DNA from: Bordetella genomosp. 12
Lineage (GTDB): Bacteria; Pseudomonadota; Gammaproteobacteria; Burkholderiales; Burkholderiaceae_B
Assembly: GCF_002261355.1 (NCBI RefSeq)
Contig: NZ_NEVU01000002.1
Coordinates: 1,302,001 to 1,366,000 of the forward strand
Direction of reading: 5' to 3'
DNA: 64,000 bases
Each line of letters starts with the position of its first letter. Position 1 is the stretch's first letter. The notes beneath the pieces were generated by a model. That model had not been told where the DNA came from and made no database searches. It was given only the letters and a program-made list of their open reading frames with translations. Position numbers and translations under genes: made by a program. Below, piece by piece: positions 33,519 to 41,717 of the stretch.

Positions 33519-33902
33519 ATGAACCGGAAACTGCTGACCCTCACCCTGGCCGCCAGCCTGGCCGCCCTGGCCGGCTGCGCCGCCCATCAAGGCGCCGCGC
33601 CCTCCTCTGAGACGAGCTCGTCCAGCTCGTCCAGCGCATCCAGCTCGACGTCGTCTTCCGTGCCGGAAAGCGCCACCGGCTCCATGCTGTCCAGCGGCAA
33701 GAGCTGCGATGCTCAGCCCACGCAAAACCTGGTCGGTCAGGCTTTCAGTGACTCGGCCAGCAGCAATGTGCTGTCGGGCAGCGGCTCGAGCACCGTACGC
33801 GTGCTCAAGCCCGGGCAGGTCATGACGCTGGAATACAACCCCAGCCGGGTCAACATCATCGTCGACGGCCAGGGCAAGATCAGCGCCATCCGCTGCGGCT
33901 GA
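33519..33902 (+). CDS. Lipoprotein with I78-family protease-inhibitor domain
   Basis: A 127-residue exported protein. The signal peptide ends in a lipobox LAGC (Cys20), so it should be lipid-anchored. A serine-rich linker of about 25 residues follows, then a C-terminal domain of about 65 residues matching the peptidase inhibitor I78 family (QNLVGQAF, VRVLKPGQVMTLEYNPSRVNIIVD, ISAIRCG). These proteins resemble potato-inhibitor-I folds and may protect the cell from its own or foreign periplasmic proteases. A good aggag site precedes the ATG. Single gene after aroG. Confidence 0.85.
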   Translation: MNRKLLTLTLAASLAALAGCAAHQGAAPSSETSSSSSSSASSSTSSSVPESATGSMLSSGKSCDAQPTQNLVGQAFSDSASSNVLSGSGSSTVRVLKPGQVMTLEYNPSRVNIIVDGQGKISAIRCG

Positions 33903-33908
33903 CCCCGC

Positions 33909-34748
33909 TCAGCCGGGCTCGCGGCGCGCCTCAGCCAGCGCCACCGTCAGGTGCATGACTTTTTTCTTCAGCGCGTCGCGCTCGTCGGTCAGGCGCTTGA
34001 TGATCTCGCTCAGGCGCGCCACCTCGGCCGGATAGTCCTCGATCGCCGGGCTCTCCCACGGTGGCGGCGCATCGCTCCCCGTGGGGGCGGCGTCCTCCGC
34101 CGGTGTCTCGGCGGCCTTACGCAACTTGGCCTCATAGCGCGCCGCCTGCAATTCCATGCGCGCCTGGCGGGCGACTTCTCGCAGATTCTGCTTGCCGCCC
34201 TGGGCGGCCTGCTGCTGGCGCGTTTCGGGCAGGCTGGCCACGGCAGCGGCTGCATTGATGGAGATCTCCCCCGCGCGCACGGCCTTGACGATCTCGGGCA
34301 CCGCGCGTTGCTCGATACGCTCGATCTGCGCCAGCGTATTGCTGCTGACCCGGGCTTCGCGCGCCAGCTCCTGGCGGCTGGGCACCGGGGCCTCGGGCGC
34401 GGTCTCGCCCGGTTCAGCGGGCTCGCGCGCCTGCAAGATCTGTTTTTTACGCAGAGCCAGGACTCCGCGCTGATAATCCGAAACACTGCGCCGGCCCAGA
34501 TGGTTGTCTATCATCCACAGCCGCACATCGTCCATGGACTGAAACCGTTCGTTTTGCAGCGTGCGAAACTCGATGCCATGACGCTGGCAGATTTCAAAGC
34601 GGTTGTGCCCGTCGACCAGCACATTGCCCCAGAGCACGAGCGCATCGCGGCACCCCTCGGCCAGTATGCTGCGCTCCAGCGCGGTATATTCTTCGGCGGT
34701 GAGCGGGTCGATGTAGGCCCGCAGTTCTTCGTTGATCTCGATAGTCAT
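33909..34748 (-). CDS. ParB-like nuclease-domain protein
   Basis: A 279-residue protein with an N-terminal ParB/Srx-like domain (about residues 1-90; GNVLVDGHNRFEICQRHGIEF is the conserved G-x-x-L-x-D-G-x-x-R block). A DNA-binding helical middle follows (about 115-180, SRQELAREARVSSNTLAQIERI), and a coiled-coil C terminus (about 235-279). There is no adjacent parA or parS-like cluster, so it is unlikely to be the chromosomal partition ParB and more like the plasmid/KorB-type relatives found alone on chromosomes. ATG 34748 is chosen; ATG 34760 is possible. It follows the Lon-like gene at a 32-base distance on the same strand. Confidence 0.78.
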   Translation of the reverse strand: MTIEINEELRAYIDPLTAEEYTALERSILAEGCRDALVLWGNVLVDGHNRFEICQRHGIEFRTLQNERFQSMDDVRLWMIDNHLGRRSVSDYQRGVLALRKKQILQAREPAEPGETAPEAPVPSRQELAREARVSSNTLAQIERIEQRAVPEIVKAVRAGEISINAAAAVASLPETRQQQAAQGGKQNLREVARQARMELQAARYEAKLRKAAETPAEDAAPTGSDAPPPWESPAIEDYPAEVARLSEIIKRLTDERDALKKKVMHLTVALAEARREPG

Positions 34749-34780
34749 GGCGCGAAGCATAACCGCTTGCGCCCCGGGCG

Positions 34781-35392
34781 CTAAAGCAGCCCGCGCGCGG
34801 CCAGCTCGCCGTTGACCTCGCGCAAGCGCGCCAGCGGATCGCGCAGCGCCAGCAGCCTGGCCTTGTCCGCGGCCGCCAGCGGCAGCAGCTCGCACCAGCG
34901 GTCGGCCACCCAAGCCGCCTCCTCCAGCCGGTAAGGCGCGGCCACCGGCATCTCGGCAGGGCCGTAGCCCTGCTGCTGCAGGCCGGCGATCAATCGGCCC
35001 AACGCGCTGACGGCCCCGCGCAAGGCGTCGGGCACGGCGACGACCGGATCAGCGGCGATGGCCTGGGTCTGGCCGGTCCACAAGCCATAACGGCCCCGCT
35101 CGCAGTCCGCGAGATCAAACCGCTCGCCGCCCCGGCAGCGCAACTCGTACAAGGCCGCCACGGGTTGCTGCCAGTGCTCGATCCGCGCCAGCGTCCCGAC
35201 GGGCGCCAATACCTCGAGGCTATCCGGCTTGCGCACCTCTTGGCCGGCCAGCAGAATCACCACGCCAAAAGGCTGGCCGTCTTCCAGGCAGCGTTTGATC
35301 ATGTCCAGATAACGGATCTCGAACACCCGCAGGTGCAGAACACCGTCAGGAAACAGGGCATTGCTCAGGGGAAACAGCGGTAGGCGGGCCAT
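34781..35392 (-). CDS. Lon N-terminal substrate-binding domain protein
   Basis: A 203-residue protein consisting of a free-standing Lon substrate-binding (LON/PUA-like) domain: LPLFPLSNALFPDGVLHLRVFEIRYLDMIKRCLE at the N terminus is the domain signature, then GQPFGVVILL and the GTLARIEHW block. The Lon ATPase and protease parts are absent, so it has no proteolytic centre. The role of such orphans is unknown. The start at ATG 35392 is fixed by the domain boundary; the open frame extends upstream without homology. It probably forms an operon with the ParB-like gene. Confidence 0.88.
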   Translation of the reverse strand: MARLPLFPLSNALFPDGVLHLRVFEIRYLDMIKRCLEDGQPFGVVILLAGQEVRKPDSLEVLAPVGTLARIEHWQQPVAALYELRCRGGERFDLADCERGRYGLWTGQTQAIAADPVVAVPDALRGAVSALGRLIAGLQQQGYGPAEMPVAAPYRLEEAAWVADRWCELLPLAAADKARLLALRDPLARLREVNGELAARGLL

Positions 35393-35567
35393 GCGGCTAT
35401 CTTGGCACGAAACCTGCCTGCCGCGACAGACCCAGCCAGGATTGGTCGGAAAACGCAGGGCTTCACGCAAGCCCCGACATGAAATCGTACACATTGCTCA
35501 GGCAGCATGCGCCTGGCCTGGTCCTGGGTTCTCGCCGGTACCCACCGTCCATGGCTGGGCGCAACGT

Positions 35568-35602
35568 TGCCCGCCCCCGCAGCGCGGGCAGCCCTACCGG
35601 GC
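35568..35602 (-). terminator. Tandem hairpins downstream of the GlxA-type araC gene
   Basis: Two stems occur just after the stop of the minus-strand regulator gene: TGCCCGC/GCGGGCA (35568-35574 with 35584-35590) and GCCC/GGGC (35591-35594 with 35599-35602). There is no T tract. The remaining 230-base gap (35393-35622) shows no gene, tRNA or other pattern that I can support. Confidence 0.3.
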
Positions 35603-35622
35603 TTCACGCCCCAGGCATCCGC

Positions 35623-36597
35623 TCAACCGTAGCGATCGCGATAACTCAGTGGCGACATGCCGCAATGCTTGCTGAAGATGTCACGAAACGCCTTGGTATC
35701 GCTGTAGCCCACCTCGTACATCACTTCGGCCACACTCTTGCGCGTTTTCTCGAGCTGCTGCTTGGCGGCCTCGACGCGCACGCGTTGCTGATACTCCACC
35801 ACGCTGTTGCCCGTGGCATGCCGGAAGCGCCGCTCCAGGGTCCGGCGGCCCACCGCATGGCGCACGGCCAGCCCCTCGACGGCCAGACGGGTGGCGTAAT
35901 GCGTTTCGATATGTTCCTGTACGGCCAGCACCACCGCGTCGCCATGCGCTTTCTGGCCGGCAAAGACCATGAACGGCAATTGGCTTTGGCGGTCCCAATC
36001 GAGCTGAAACAGCTTGGCGCACCAGATCGCGATCTCGCGCCCGGCATGTCTTTCGATCAGATGCAGCACGAGGTGGGCCGCCGAGAACGCGCCGCCACTG
36101 GTGTAGAGCCCAGCCTCGGCCAGCACCACACGATCGCACACCCACGACACCTTGGGAAACAGCGCCGCATACGGATTTCGCATGGCCCAATGCACCACGG
36201 CGCGGCGGCCATCGAGCAAGCCCGCCGCCGCCGGCAAGGCCGCGCCCAGGCACAGATTGGCCAGTTCACCGCCGGCGCGGTAATGCGCGGCCAGCCAGCG
36301 GATGAGCGCGGTATTGGCCGTCAGGATCTGGCCCAGGCCGCGCGCATCGCTGACCATCAGCGGCGGCACGACCGCGATATCGACCGGACCGGCGCTGGCC
36401 AGGGTAGCGTCCACATGCACGCTGATGCGGCCGTCATCCAGCGTCATGGTGGGGTCGACGGCCAGCAGGCGTACTGAAAAGGCCGGCTCCTGGCCGTTGT
36501 CGCGCAAGCGCGCGTTGGCGGCCAGAAACCCCTGGCGCGCGGTCTCCAGCGAGGCGATATTGGCGCCGGCCGGCACCAGCAAGGCAATGCGTTTCAT
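35623..36597 (-). CDS. GlxA-type AraC-family regulator
   Basis: A 324-residue regulator with a DJ-1/PfpI-like N-terminal domain (about residues 1-180; KRIALLVPAGANIASLETARQGF, LANLCLGAALPAAAGLLDGRRAVVHW) and a C-terminal AraC helix-turn-helix pair (about 220-320; VGRRTLERRFRHATGN, VMYEVGYSDTKAFRDIFSKHCGMSP). The cysteine in NLCLGAA sits where the DJ-1 nucleophile elbow occurs. Such regulators sense small molecules. Its divergent neighbour, the DUF1428 gene at 36725, is the likely target. The start at 36597 is set by the domain, not by the longer open frame. Confidence 0.9.
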   Translation of the reverse strand: MKRIALLVPAGANIASLETARQGFLAANARLRDNGQEPAFSVRLLAVDPTMTLDDGRISVHVDATLASAGPVDIAVVPPLMVSDARGLGQILTANTALIRWLAAHYRAGGELANLCLGAALPAAAGLLDGRRAVVHWAMRNPYAALFPKVSWVCDRVVLAEAGLYTSGGAFSAAHLVLHLIERHAGREIAIWCAKLFQLDWDRQSQLPFMVFAGQKAHGDAVVLAVQEHIETHYATRLAVEGLAVRHAVGRRTLERRFRHATGNSVVEYQQRVRVEAAKQQLEKTRKSVAEVMYEVGYSDTKAFRDIFSKHCGMSPLSYRDRYG

Positions 36598-36724
36598 GGG
36601 GCAAGCATAGCGCGCCCGCCTGTCGTGATCCACCCGCCACAATGTCGCAAACCCCCTTGGCCGTGGCGGGCCCCGCGCCGCTACAGTGGACATGTCGCGC
36701 CTGCTGGCGCCCGAGGAGACAGTC

Positions 36725-37084
36725 ATGCAAGCCTATGTGGACGGATATCTGCTGGCCATCCCCAGCGAAAAGCTAGAGCTTTACCGCAGCATGGCGGCCC
36801 ACGCGGCCAAGATCTGGCGGGCGCATGGCGCCCTGGACTACCGCGAATGCGTCGGCGATGCCCTCGATCCGCAACACGGTATGCGCGACTTCCGCGACGT
36901 CGCGCAGGCCGGCGGCCAGGACACGGTGATATTCGCCTGGATCGTCTTCCCCAGCAAAAGTGAACGCGACCGCATCAACGCCGCCGTCATGGCCGACCCC
37001 CGGCTGATGGAGGTCTGCATCGAAGGCGTGTTCGATCCCAGGCGCACGGCGTGCGGGGGGTTCAGCACCCTGGTGCAGGCCTGA
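36725..37084 (+). CDS. DUF1428-family protein
   Basis: A 119-residue protein with the ferredoxin-like alpha/beta fold expected for DUF1428 (related to antibiotic-monooxygenase-like dimeric barrels). It starts MQAYVDGYLLAIPSEKLELYRSMA, and carries DYRECVGDAL and IFAWIVFPSKSERDRINAAVMADPR, which define the family. The activity is unknown. It is preceded by gaggagac 6 bases before the ATG and is divergent from the GlxA-type regulator with 127 bases between, so it is probably that regulator's target. Confidence 0.88.
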   Translation: MQAYVDGYLLAIPSEKLELYRSMAAHAAKIWRAHGALDYRECVGDALDPQHGMRDFRDVAQAGGQDTVIFAWIVFPSKSERDRINAAVMADPRLMEVCIEGVFDPRRTACGGFSTLVQA

Positions 37085-37086
37085 TA

Positions 37087-37132
37087 TCCCGGGCCGGCAA
37101 CCATGCTGGCGTCGGCCCGCCCTGGCCCGGGA
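37087..37132. repeat. Nine-bp inverted repeat between converging genes
   Basis: TCCCGGGCC (37087-37095) and GGCCCGGGA (37124-37132) are perfect inverted copies across a 28-base spacer that can fold on itself. They fill the 53-base gap between DUF1428 and the converging acetyltransferase gene, a position where a bidirectional terminator would be expected. Confidence 0.4.
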
Positions 37133-37137
37133 AAGGT

Positions 37138-37602
37138 TTAAGCCGGCGCTCGCTCCGCCGGCCGGCGGCGCATCAGGAACTCCTGGCCGCTGTCCTCGCA
37201 GATTTCGAACCCCAGCCGCTCATACAACCGCCGCGCAGGATTGCTCCGCAGCACCGACAAACGCACGGTTTCGCCGCCTCGATCGGCCCGTTCGAGTACG
37301 CCGCGCAGCAAGCGCGCGCCCAGGCCCTGCCCCTGACAGCGCGGCTCGACCTGAATCTGGTGCACATACCAGCCATGCTGATCACGGTGCACTTTGAGCA
37401 GCCCGACTGGCGCGCCCTGGACGAGCACGATGCGGGCGTCCTCCCAGTGATGACGGATGCGCCGCAGATGCGCGGCATCGTCGAAGTCGATGCCGTCTTG
37501 CCGCAAATGCGGCTCCATGGTGCGGCAACGCAAGGCCAGCAGAAAAGGCAGATCCGCCTCGACGGCGGGACGCAAAACGAAATCCGGCGCAACCGCAGAC
37601 AT
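37138..37602 (-). CDS. GNAT-family N-acetyltransferase
   Basis: A 154-residue acetyltransferase. The acetyl-CoA loop is in IQVEPRCQGQGLGARLLRGVLERA (the Q-x-x-G-x-G/A motif), followed by the C-terminal block LSVLRSNPARRLYERLGFEICEDSGQEFLM. The N terminus FVLRPAVEADLPFLLALR is the usual first strand and helix. The substrate amine is unknown. Minus strand, divergent from the MFS gene, with a short spacing to the converging DUF1428 gene. Confidence 0.88.
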   Translation of the reverse strand: MSAVAPDFVLRPAVEADLPFLLALRCRTMEPHLRQDGIDFDDAAHLRRIRHHWEDARIVLVQGAPVGLLKVHRDQHGWYVHQIQVEPRCQGQGLGARLLRGVLERADRGGETVRLSVLRSNPARRLYERLGFEICEDSGQEFLMRRRPAERAPA

Positions 37603-37732
37603 GTGAACCCTGTATAAAAGCGCATCGCGCCCCGATGGTAGCGCCGCCGGCCTGCCCGCGCCAGCGACCGGCTTTGCAGTATGCTCTGACCCTGCCGCGC
37701 GCCTGGCCGCGGCGCCGCCGGAGTATGTTCAA

Positions 37733-38893
37733 GTGGGCCACCGACTGCGCTGGCTGCGCGCTTTCTATTTTCTGTACTACGGGCTGCAAGGCATCAGCAT
37801 CCCGTTTCTGCCCTTATGGCTGGCCAACCAGGGGCTGGACAAGGACACGATCGGGCTCATCGTGGCCACCGCTTTTCTGCCCAAGATTCTCTCTGCTCCC
37901 GCCGTCGCGCATGCCGCCGATCTCAGCGGCAAACTCCGTCTGCTGATCACGCTGCCGCTGCTGGGCACCGCTTTGCTGTTTGCCTGCTACCCCTGGCAGC
38001 ACTCACCGGGCTGGATGTTCTGGACCACGCTGGCGGTCAACCTGCTGCTGCCCGCGGTGCAGCCGGTGCTCGACCGCATCGCACTGGCCAGCAGCCGCGC
38101 CGGCCGCCCCCTCTACACGACGGTGCGGGTCTGGGGCTCGCTGGGTTTTGCCGCCCTGACGCTGGCCGGCGGCTACCTCATCGACCAGACCGGCCCGCTG
38201 ACCATCATCGTCATGAGCGTGACCCTGGCGCTGGCCTGCGCACTCTGCCTGCGCGCCCTCGATGTCGGCGACGCGCCCCAGCGGCCCGCCCTTTCCGGGC
38301 CCCGCTGGCCCTTGATGCAGGTACTGCGCCAGCGGCCGGTCGTGCTGTGCATTCTGGCCGCCTCGCTCACCCAGGCCAGCAATGGCTTTCTGTACTCCTA
38401 TGCCACCCTGTTCTGGACCGAGCACGGGCTATCCACCTCGGATATCGGCCTGCTGTGGACCGTCGGCGTCAGCGCCGAAGTGGTGTTCTTCTTTCTGGCC
38501 TTGCGCATCCTGCCCGTCGTCGGCCCGGAGCGCCTGATCTGGATCTCGGCGGCCATGACGGCCGTGCGCTGGATGGGGCTGGCCCTGTTTATCGACCTGC
38601 CCGTGCTGCTGGCTTTCCAGTTGCTGCAAGCCTTCACGCTGGGCGGCAACAACTCAGCCATCATGGCCTATATCTCGCGCCAGGTACCCGCGCATTGCCA
38701 GACCTCGGCCATCGCCCTCTACACCATGCTGTCCGGCGGCATTCTGATGTTTTTCAGCGTCAATGCCGCCCGCCTGGTCTATCCCCGGGTGCAATGGGGC
38801 GGTTTTGCCATGATGGCGGTATTCGCCCTGTGCGCGATTCCCATCGTGCTCTGGGCGGCGCGTCCCACCGCGGCACCAGGTGAAACCCCCTGA
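37733..38893 (+). CDS. MFS transporter, HcaT-like (3-phenylpropionate permease family)
   Basis: A 386-residue protein with twelve membrane helices of the MFS_1-like/HcaT subgroup. The N terminus WLRAFYFLYYGLQGISIPFLPLWLANQGLDKDTIGLI is close to that of E. coli HcaT. Also seen are TTVRVWGSLGFAALTLAGGYLID and TLGGNNSAIMAYISRQVP. In E. coli such proteins are predicted to import phenylpropionate or sugars; the substrate here is unknown. GTG 37733 starts translation, with ggag 11 bases upstream. Single gene. Confidence 0.87.
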   Translation: MGHRLRWLRAFYFLYYGLQGISIPFLPLWLANQGLDKDTIGLIVATAFLPKILSAPAVAHAADLSGKLRLLITLPLLGTALLFACYPWQHSPGWMFWTTLAVNLLLPAVQPVLDRIALASSRAGRPLYTTVRVWGSLGFAALTLAGGYLIDQTGPLTIIVMSVTLALACALCLRALDVGDAPQRPALSGPRWPLMQVLRQRPVVLCILAASLTQASNGFLYSYATLFWTEHGLSTSDIGLLWTVGVSAEVVFFFLALRILPVVGPERLIWISAAMTAVRWMGLALFIDLPVLLAFQLLQAFTLGGNNSAIMAYISRQVPAHCQTSAIALYTMLSGGILMFFSVNAARLVYPRVQWGGFAMMAVFALCAIPIVLWAARPTAAPGETP

Positions 38894-39001
38894 AATCCCG
38901 CTAATGTCTGGTCACATCCTGTACGAGCTGCCCGGGAGTAAATTAGCCATAGAGACGGCAGAACCGCCTTCGCGGCACATCCGGCCCTCAGGAGTCTTGT
39001 A

Positions 39002-39643
39002 ATGAAATCGCGTTTGATGCGCCTGGCAGGCGCCACTGCCCTGGCAGCCACGATGGCGGCGGCCACCGCGCCCGCCCTGGCGGGCGGCCCCGGTTGGGGC
39101 GGCGGCTATTATGGCGGCCCCGGCGGCTACCATGGGGGCTATCGTGGAGGCCACTCCAGTGGCTGGTCGTCGGCCGACCGCTGGATCGTCGGCGGCGCCA
39201 TCGGCCTGATCACGGCCGGCTTGCTGTTGTCGGCCAACTCGCAACCCAGCTATAGCTACGCGCCCACGGTGCAGATGGGCAGCAATGGCTACGCCTATAT
39301 GTCACCGGGCTACGGCGTGGCGCTCACGCAAGCGCCCGTTTATGTTCCGCCGCCGGTCTATGTGCAGCCACCGGTGTACGCGCCGGCGCCCGTCTACGCG
39401 CCGCCGGTGTATGAACCGGCGGCCGCTCCGGCCATCGACCCGGCCGATCCGGCCTCGATCAACCTTGCGCCGGCCCCCGTGGCGCAGGCCAGCGCAGCCA
39501 GCGGCCATGCCGACTGCGCCCGATATGCCATGAACCAGAGCGGCTTCGACCCGGCCGGCGCCAGCCAATGGACCACCCAGATCATGGTGGACTCCTACAA
39601 CCGCGCCTTGCAGACCTGCCGCGACCAGCATTGGGGCAGCTAG
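39002..39643 (+). CDS. Secreted Gly/Tyr- and Pro-Val-Tyr-repeat protein
   Basis: A 213-residue exported protein. The signal peptide (to about residue 27, APALA-G) is followed by a Gly/Tyr/His-rich tract (28-55), a hydrophobic stretch (about 62-80) that may anchor it to a membrane, and a Pro-Val-Tyr repeat (about 118-140; PVYVPPPVYVQPPVYAP pattern). The C-terminal domain of about 45 residues has two cysteines (HADCARYAMNQSGFDPAG and LQTCRDQHWGS). That C-terminal pattern recurs in Bordetella-type envelope proteins of unknown role. An aggag site lies upstream. It converges on the ZIP gene. Confidence 0.75.
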   Translation: MKSRLMRLAGATALAATMAAATAPALAGGPGWGGGYYGGPGGYHGGYRGGHSSGWSSADRWIVGGAIGLITAGLLLSANSQPSYSYAPTVQMGSNGYAYMSPGYGVALTQAPVYVPPPVYVQPPVYAPAPVYAPPVYEPAAAPAIDPADPASINLAPAPVAQASAASGHADCARYAMNQSGFDPAGASQWTTQIMVDSYNRALQTCRDQHWGS

Positions 39644-39650
39644 GCCGGCC

Positions 39651-40574
39651 TTAACCCAGCGCCGTGTCCAAAAACATCATCACCCCGAAACCTATCATCA
39701 AGCCGACAGTGGCAAAGGTCTCGTGGCCATTGCGGTGGGTTTCGGGGATGACTTCGTGCGATACGACGAAAATCATGGCGCCGGCCGCCAGGCCCATGCT
39801 GACCGGATAGGCCAGCGCATACCCGCTGGCCATGCCCACCCCGATCAGCGCGCCCAGGGGTTCCATCAAGCCTGAACCGATCGCGATCAACACGGCCTGC
39901 CGCCGCGTCAGGCCGATGGCCCGCAGCGCCACGGCCACGGCCAGGCCCTCGGGAATATCCTGAATGGCGATGGCCGACGTCAAGGGCAGCCCCACGCCCA
40001 GATCGCCATTGGACAGGCTGACCCCGACGGCCATGCCTTCGGGCAGGTTGTGCAGCACGATAGTCAGCACGAACAGCCATACGCCGTTGACGCGCGCGCT
40101 CTCGGGGCCGCGCAGCCCGCTTTGCGCGTGCATATGCGGCGTGAAGTAATCCAACCCCAGCATCAGCAGCACCCCCAGCGCCATGCCAAGCACCACCACG
40201 CCGGCCGCCGCCGGCCCGCTGCCGACCAGCGTCTGCGCCGCGTCCAGACCGGGCAGGATCAAGGAAAAGGCGCTGGCCGCGAGCATCATGCCGGCGGCAA
40301 AGCCCAGCATGCTGTCCTGCGCCCGGGGCGAAACCCGGCCAAACACCCCGGCAATCAGCGCACCCAGCGCCGTGGCGCAAAACCCCGCGAACCCTCCGGC
40401 CACCGCCAGCCCGACATGGCCGCGGTTACTGCCCGTGAAGGCCTCATAAATACTGCTGGCGCACAACCAGCCTACAACCAGGACACCCAGCATCAAGCCG
40501 CCGGTCACCAGGGGGTGGGACTGGGCCTGCGCGAGCCAGGCACTACGCAAACCGGCGGTCGTGGAACGGGGCAT
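39651..40574 (-). CDS. ZIP-family metal transporter (GufA type)
   Basis: A 307-residue inner-membrane protein with eight hydrophobic segments. Two metal-site motifs are present: HNLPEGMAVG in the fourth ZIP helix and QDIPEGLAVAVAL in the fifth. A histidine-containing loop (FTPHMHAQS) precedes them. GufA-subfamily ZIPs carry Q in place of His at the second site, as here. Such proteins import Zn2+ or other divalent cations. ATG 40574 is selected; the upstream extension is low complexity. Minus strand, downstream of the phosphonopyruvate hydrolase gene. Confidence 0.9.
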   Translation of the reverse strand: MPRSTTAGLRSAWLAQAQSHPLVTGGLMLGVLVVGWLCASSIYEAFTGSNRGHVGLAVAGGFAGFCATALGALIAGVFGRVSPRAQDSMLGFAAGMMLAASAFSLILPGLDAAQTLVGSGPAAAGVVVLGMALGVLLMLGLDYFTPHMHAQSGLRGPESARVNGVWLFVLTIVLHNLPEGMAVGVSLSNGDLGVGLPLTSAIAIQDIPEGLAVAVALRAIGLTRRQAVLIAIGSGLMEPLGALIGVGMASGYALAYPVSMGLAAGAMIFVVSHEVIPETHRNGHETFATVGLMIGFGVMMFLDTALG

Positions 40575-40665
40575 CGGCAATCTCTGACAACGGACGAGAC
40601 GCAATCTTGCCAGACCTCGTCTGATATTGCTGCGTTTGCCGGCGAGATAGCTCGCGCCCCCGCCC

Positions 40666-41538
40666 TCAACGCAAGAAGCGCTGCTCCAGTTCGCGCATGC
40701 CGGCGTCGCCCTGCAACGCGATGATGTCATTGACGGCAGGCAGTTGCGCGTCGACGCCGGCAATGCCGCCGTCAGCGCGAATGCGGGCGAACACCTCGCG
40801 CATGGCGCCCACGGCGGCACGGATGGCGTGGTTGCCATAGATGACGATGCCCACTTTCTTCAGCGCCGCGATGTCGCTCTCGCGCAATTGCGGATAAGCC
40901 GTGGGCACCAGCACGAGCGGAGCGCTGCCATCCCAAGCCTGCACGAAGTCGAGAATCTCGTCGGGGGTTTTCTGTTTGGAATGGATGAGCACGGCATCGG
41001 CGCCGGCCTGGACGTAGGCGCGCGCGCGCCGCTGCGCTTCGGCCTGTCCCAGGCCGGCAATCAAGGCTTCGACGCGGGCGACGACCACGAGGTCGGGATC
41101 GCGCCGGGCCGCCACGGCCGCGGCAATTTTGCCCTGGAAGGTCTCGATGGCAAGCAGTTCCTGGCGACCTTGCTCGCGCAGACTGGTGTCCTTGGGAAAG
41201 TGCTTGTCTTCCATGACCACGGCCGATACGCCGGCAGCCTCGAACTGTGGCAGCACATAGGCGACGTTCACGGCATTGCCGAAACCGGTGTCGATATCGG
41301 CGATCACCGGCACGCTCACGCGCGCCGCGATGGCCCGCATCATCTCCACGTGCACCGACAACGACAGAATGCTGGCATCGGGCACGGCGTAACTGGCCGA
41401 AAGCTCGAAGCCGCTGCCCCATATCGCATCGAAGCCGGCCTGCTCGGCCAGCACGGCGGCCATGGGATTGTGGGCCGCCATGGCCGTCAGCAAACGGCCT
41501 TCCCGCAGTGCCTGGCGCAATACCTGGTGACGAGTCAT
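40666..41538 (-). CDS. pphA: Phosphonopyruvate hydrolase (PEP mutase/isocitrate lyase superfamily)
   Basis: A 290-residue TIM-barrel enzyme of the PEP mutase/isocitrate lyase superfamily. The gating loop reads EDKHFPKDTS, with Lys116, Asp117 and Thr118. PEP mutases carry Asn where this protein has Thr118, and the Thr is the known mark of the Variovorax phosphonopyruvate hydrolase, which is also about 290 residues. Metal and substrate residues are in DIDTGFGNAVN (Asp81, Asp83) and GSGFELSASYAVPDA. It should cleave phosphonopyruvate to pyruvate and phosphate, completing phosphonoalanine use. ATG 41538 follows a gagat site. No phosphonate transporter or aminotransferase is adjacent. Confidence 0.85.
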   Translation of the reverse strand: MTRHQVLRQALREGRLLTAMAAHNPMAAVLAEQAGFDAIWGSGFELSASYAVPDASILSLSVHVEMMRAIAARVSVPVIADIDTGFGNAVNVAYVLPQFEAAGVSAVVMEDKHFPKDTSLREQGRQELLAIETFQGKIAAAVAARRDPDLVVVARVEALIAGLGQAEAQRRARAYVQAGADAVLIHSKQKTPDEILDFVQAWDGSAPLVLVPTAYPQLRESDIAALKKVGIVIYGNHAIRAAVGAMREVFARIRADGGIAGVDAQLPAVNDIIALQGDAGMRELEQRFLR

Positions 41539-41717
41539 GCAAGATCTCCGCATTGGACGCAGGCGGCCACTGTAAGCCTGGCCGTGCCGGGATGCAAACG
41601 CCGCCGTTGCATCCCGATACGCGGCGTCACGCCAGGGGCCGCATCAGCGGCGCTAGGATGGTTGTCAGGCCGTTGTGCTCGGCCTGCATGTTCGATGTCC
41701 CGATCAGGAGAACTGCC

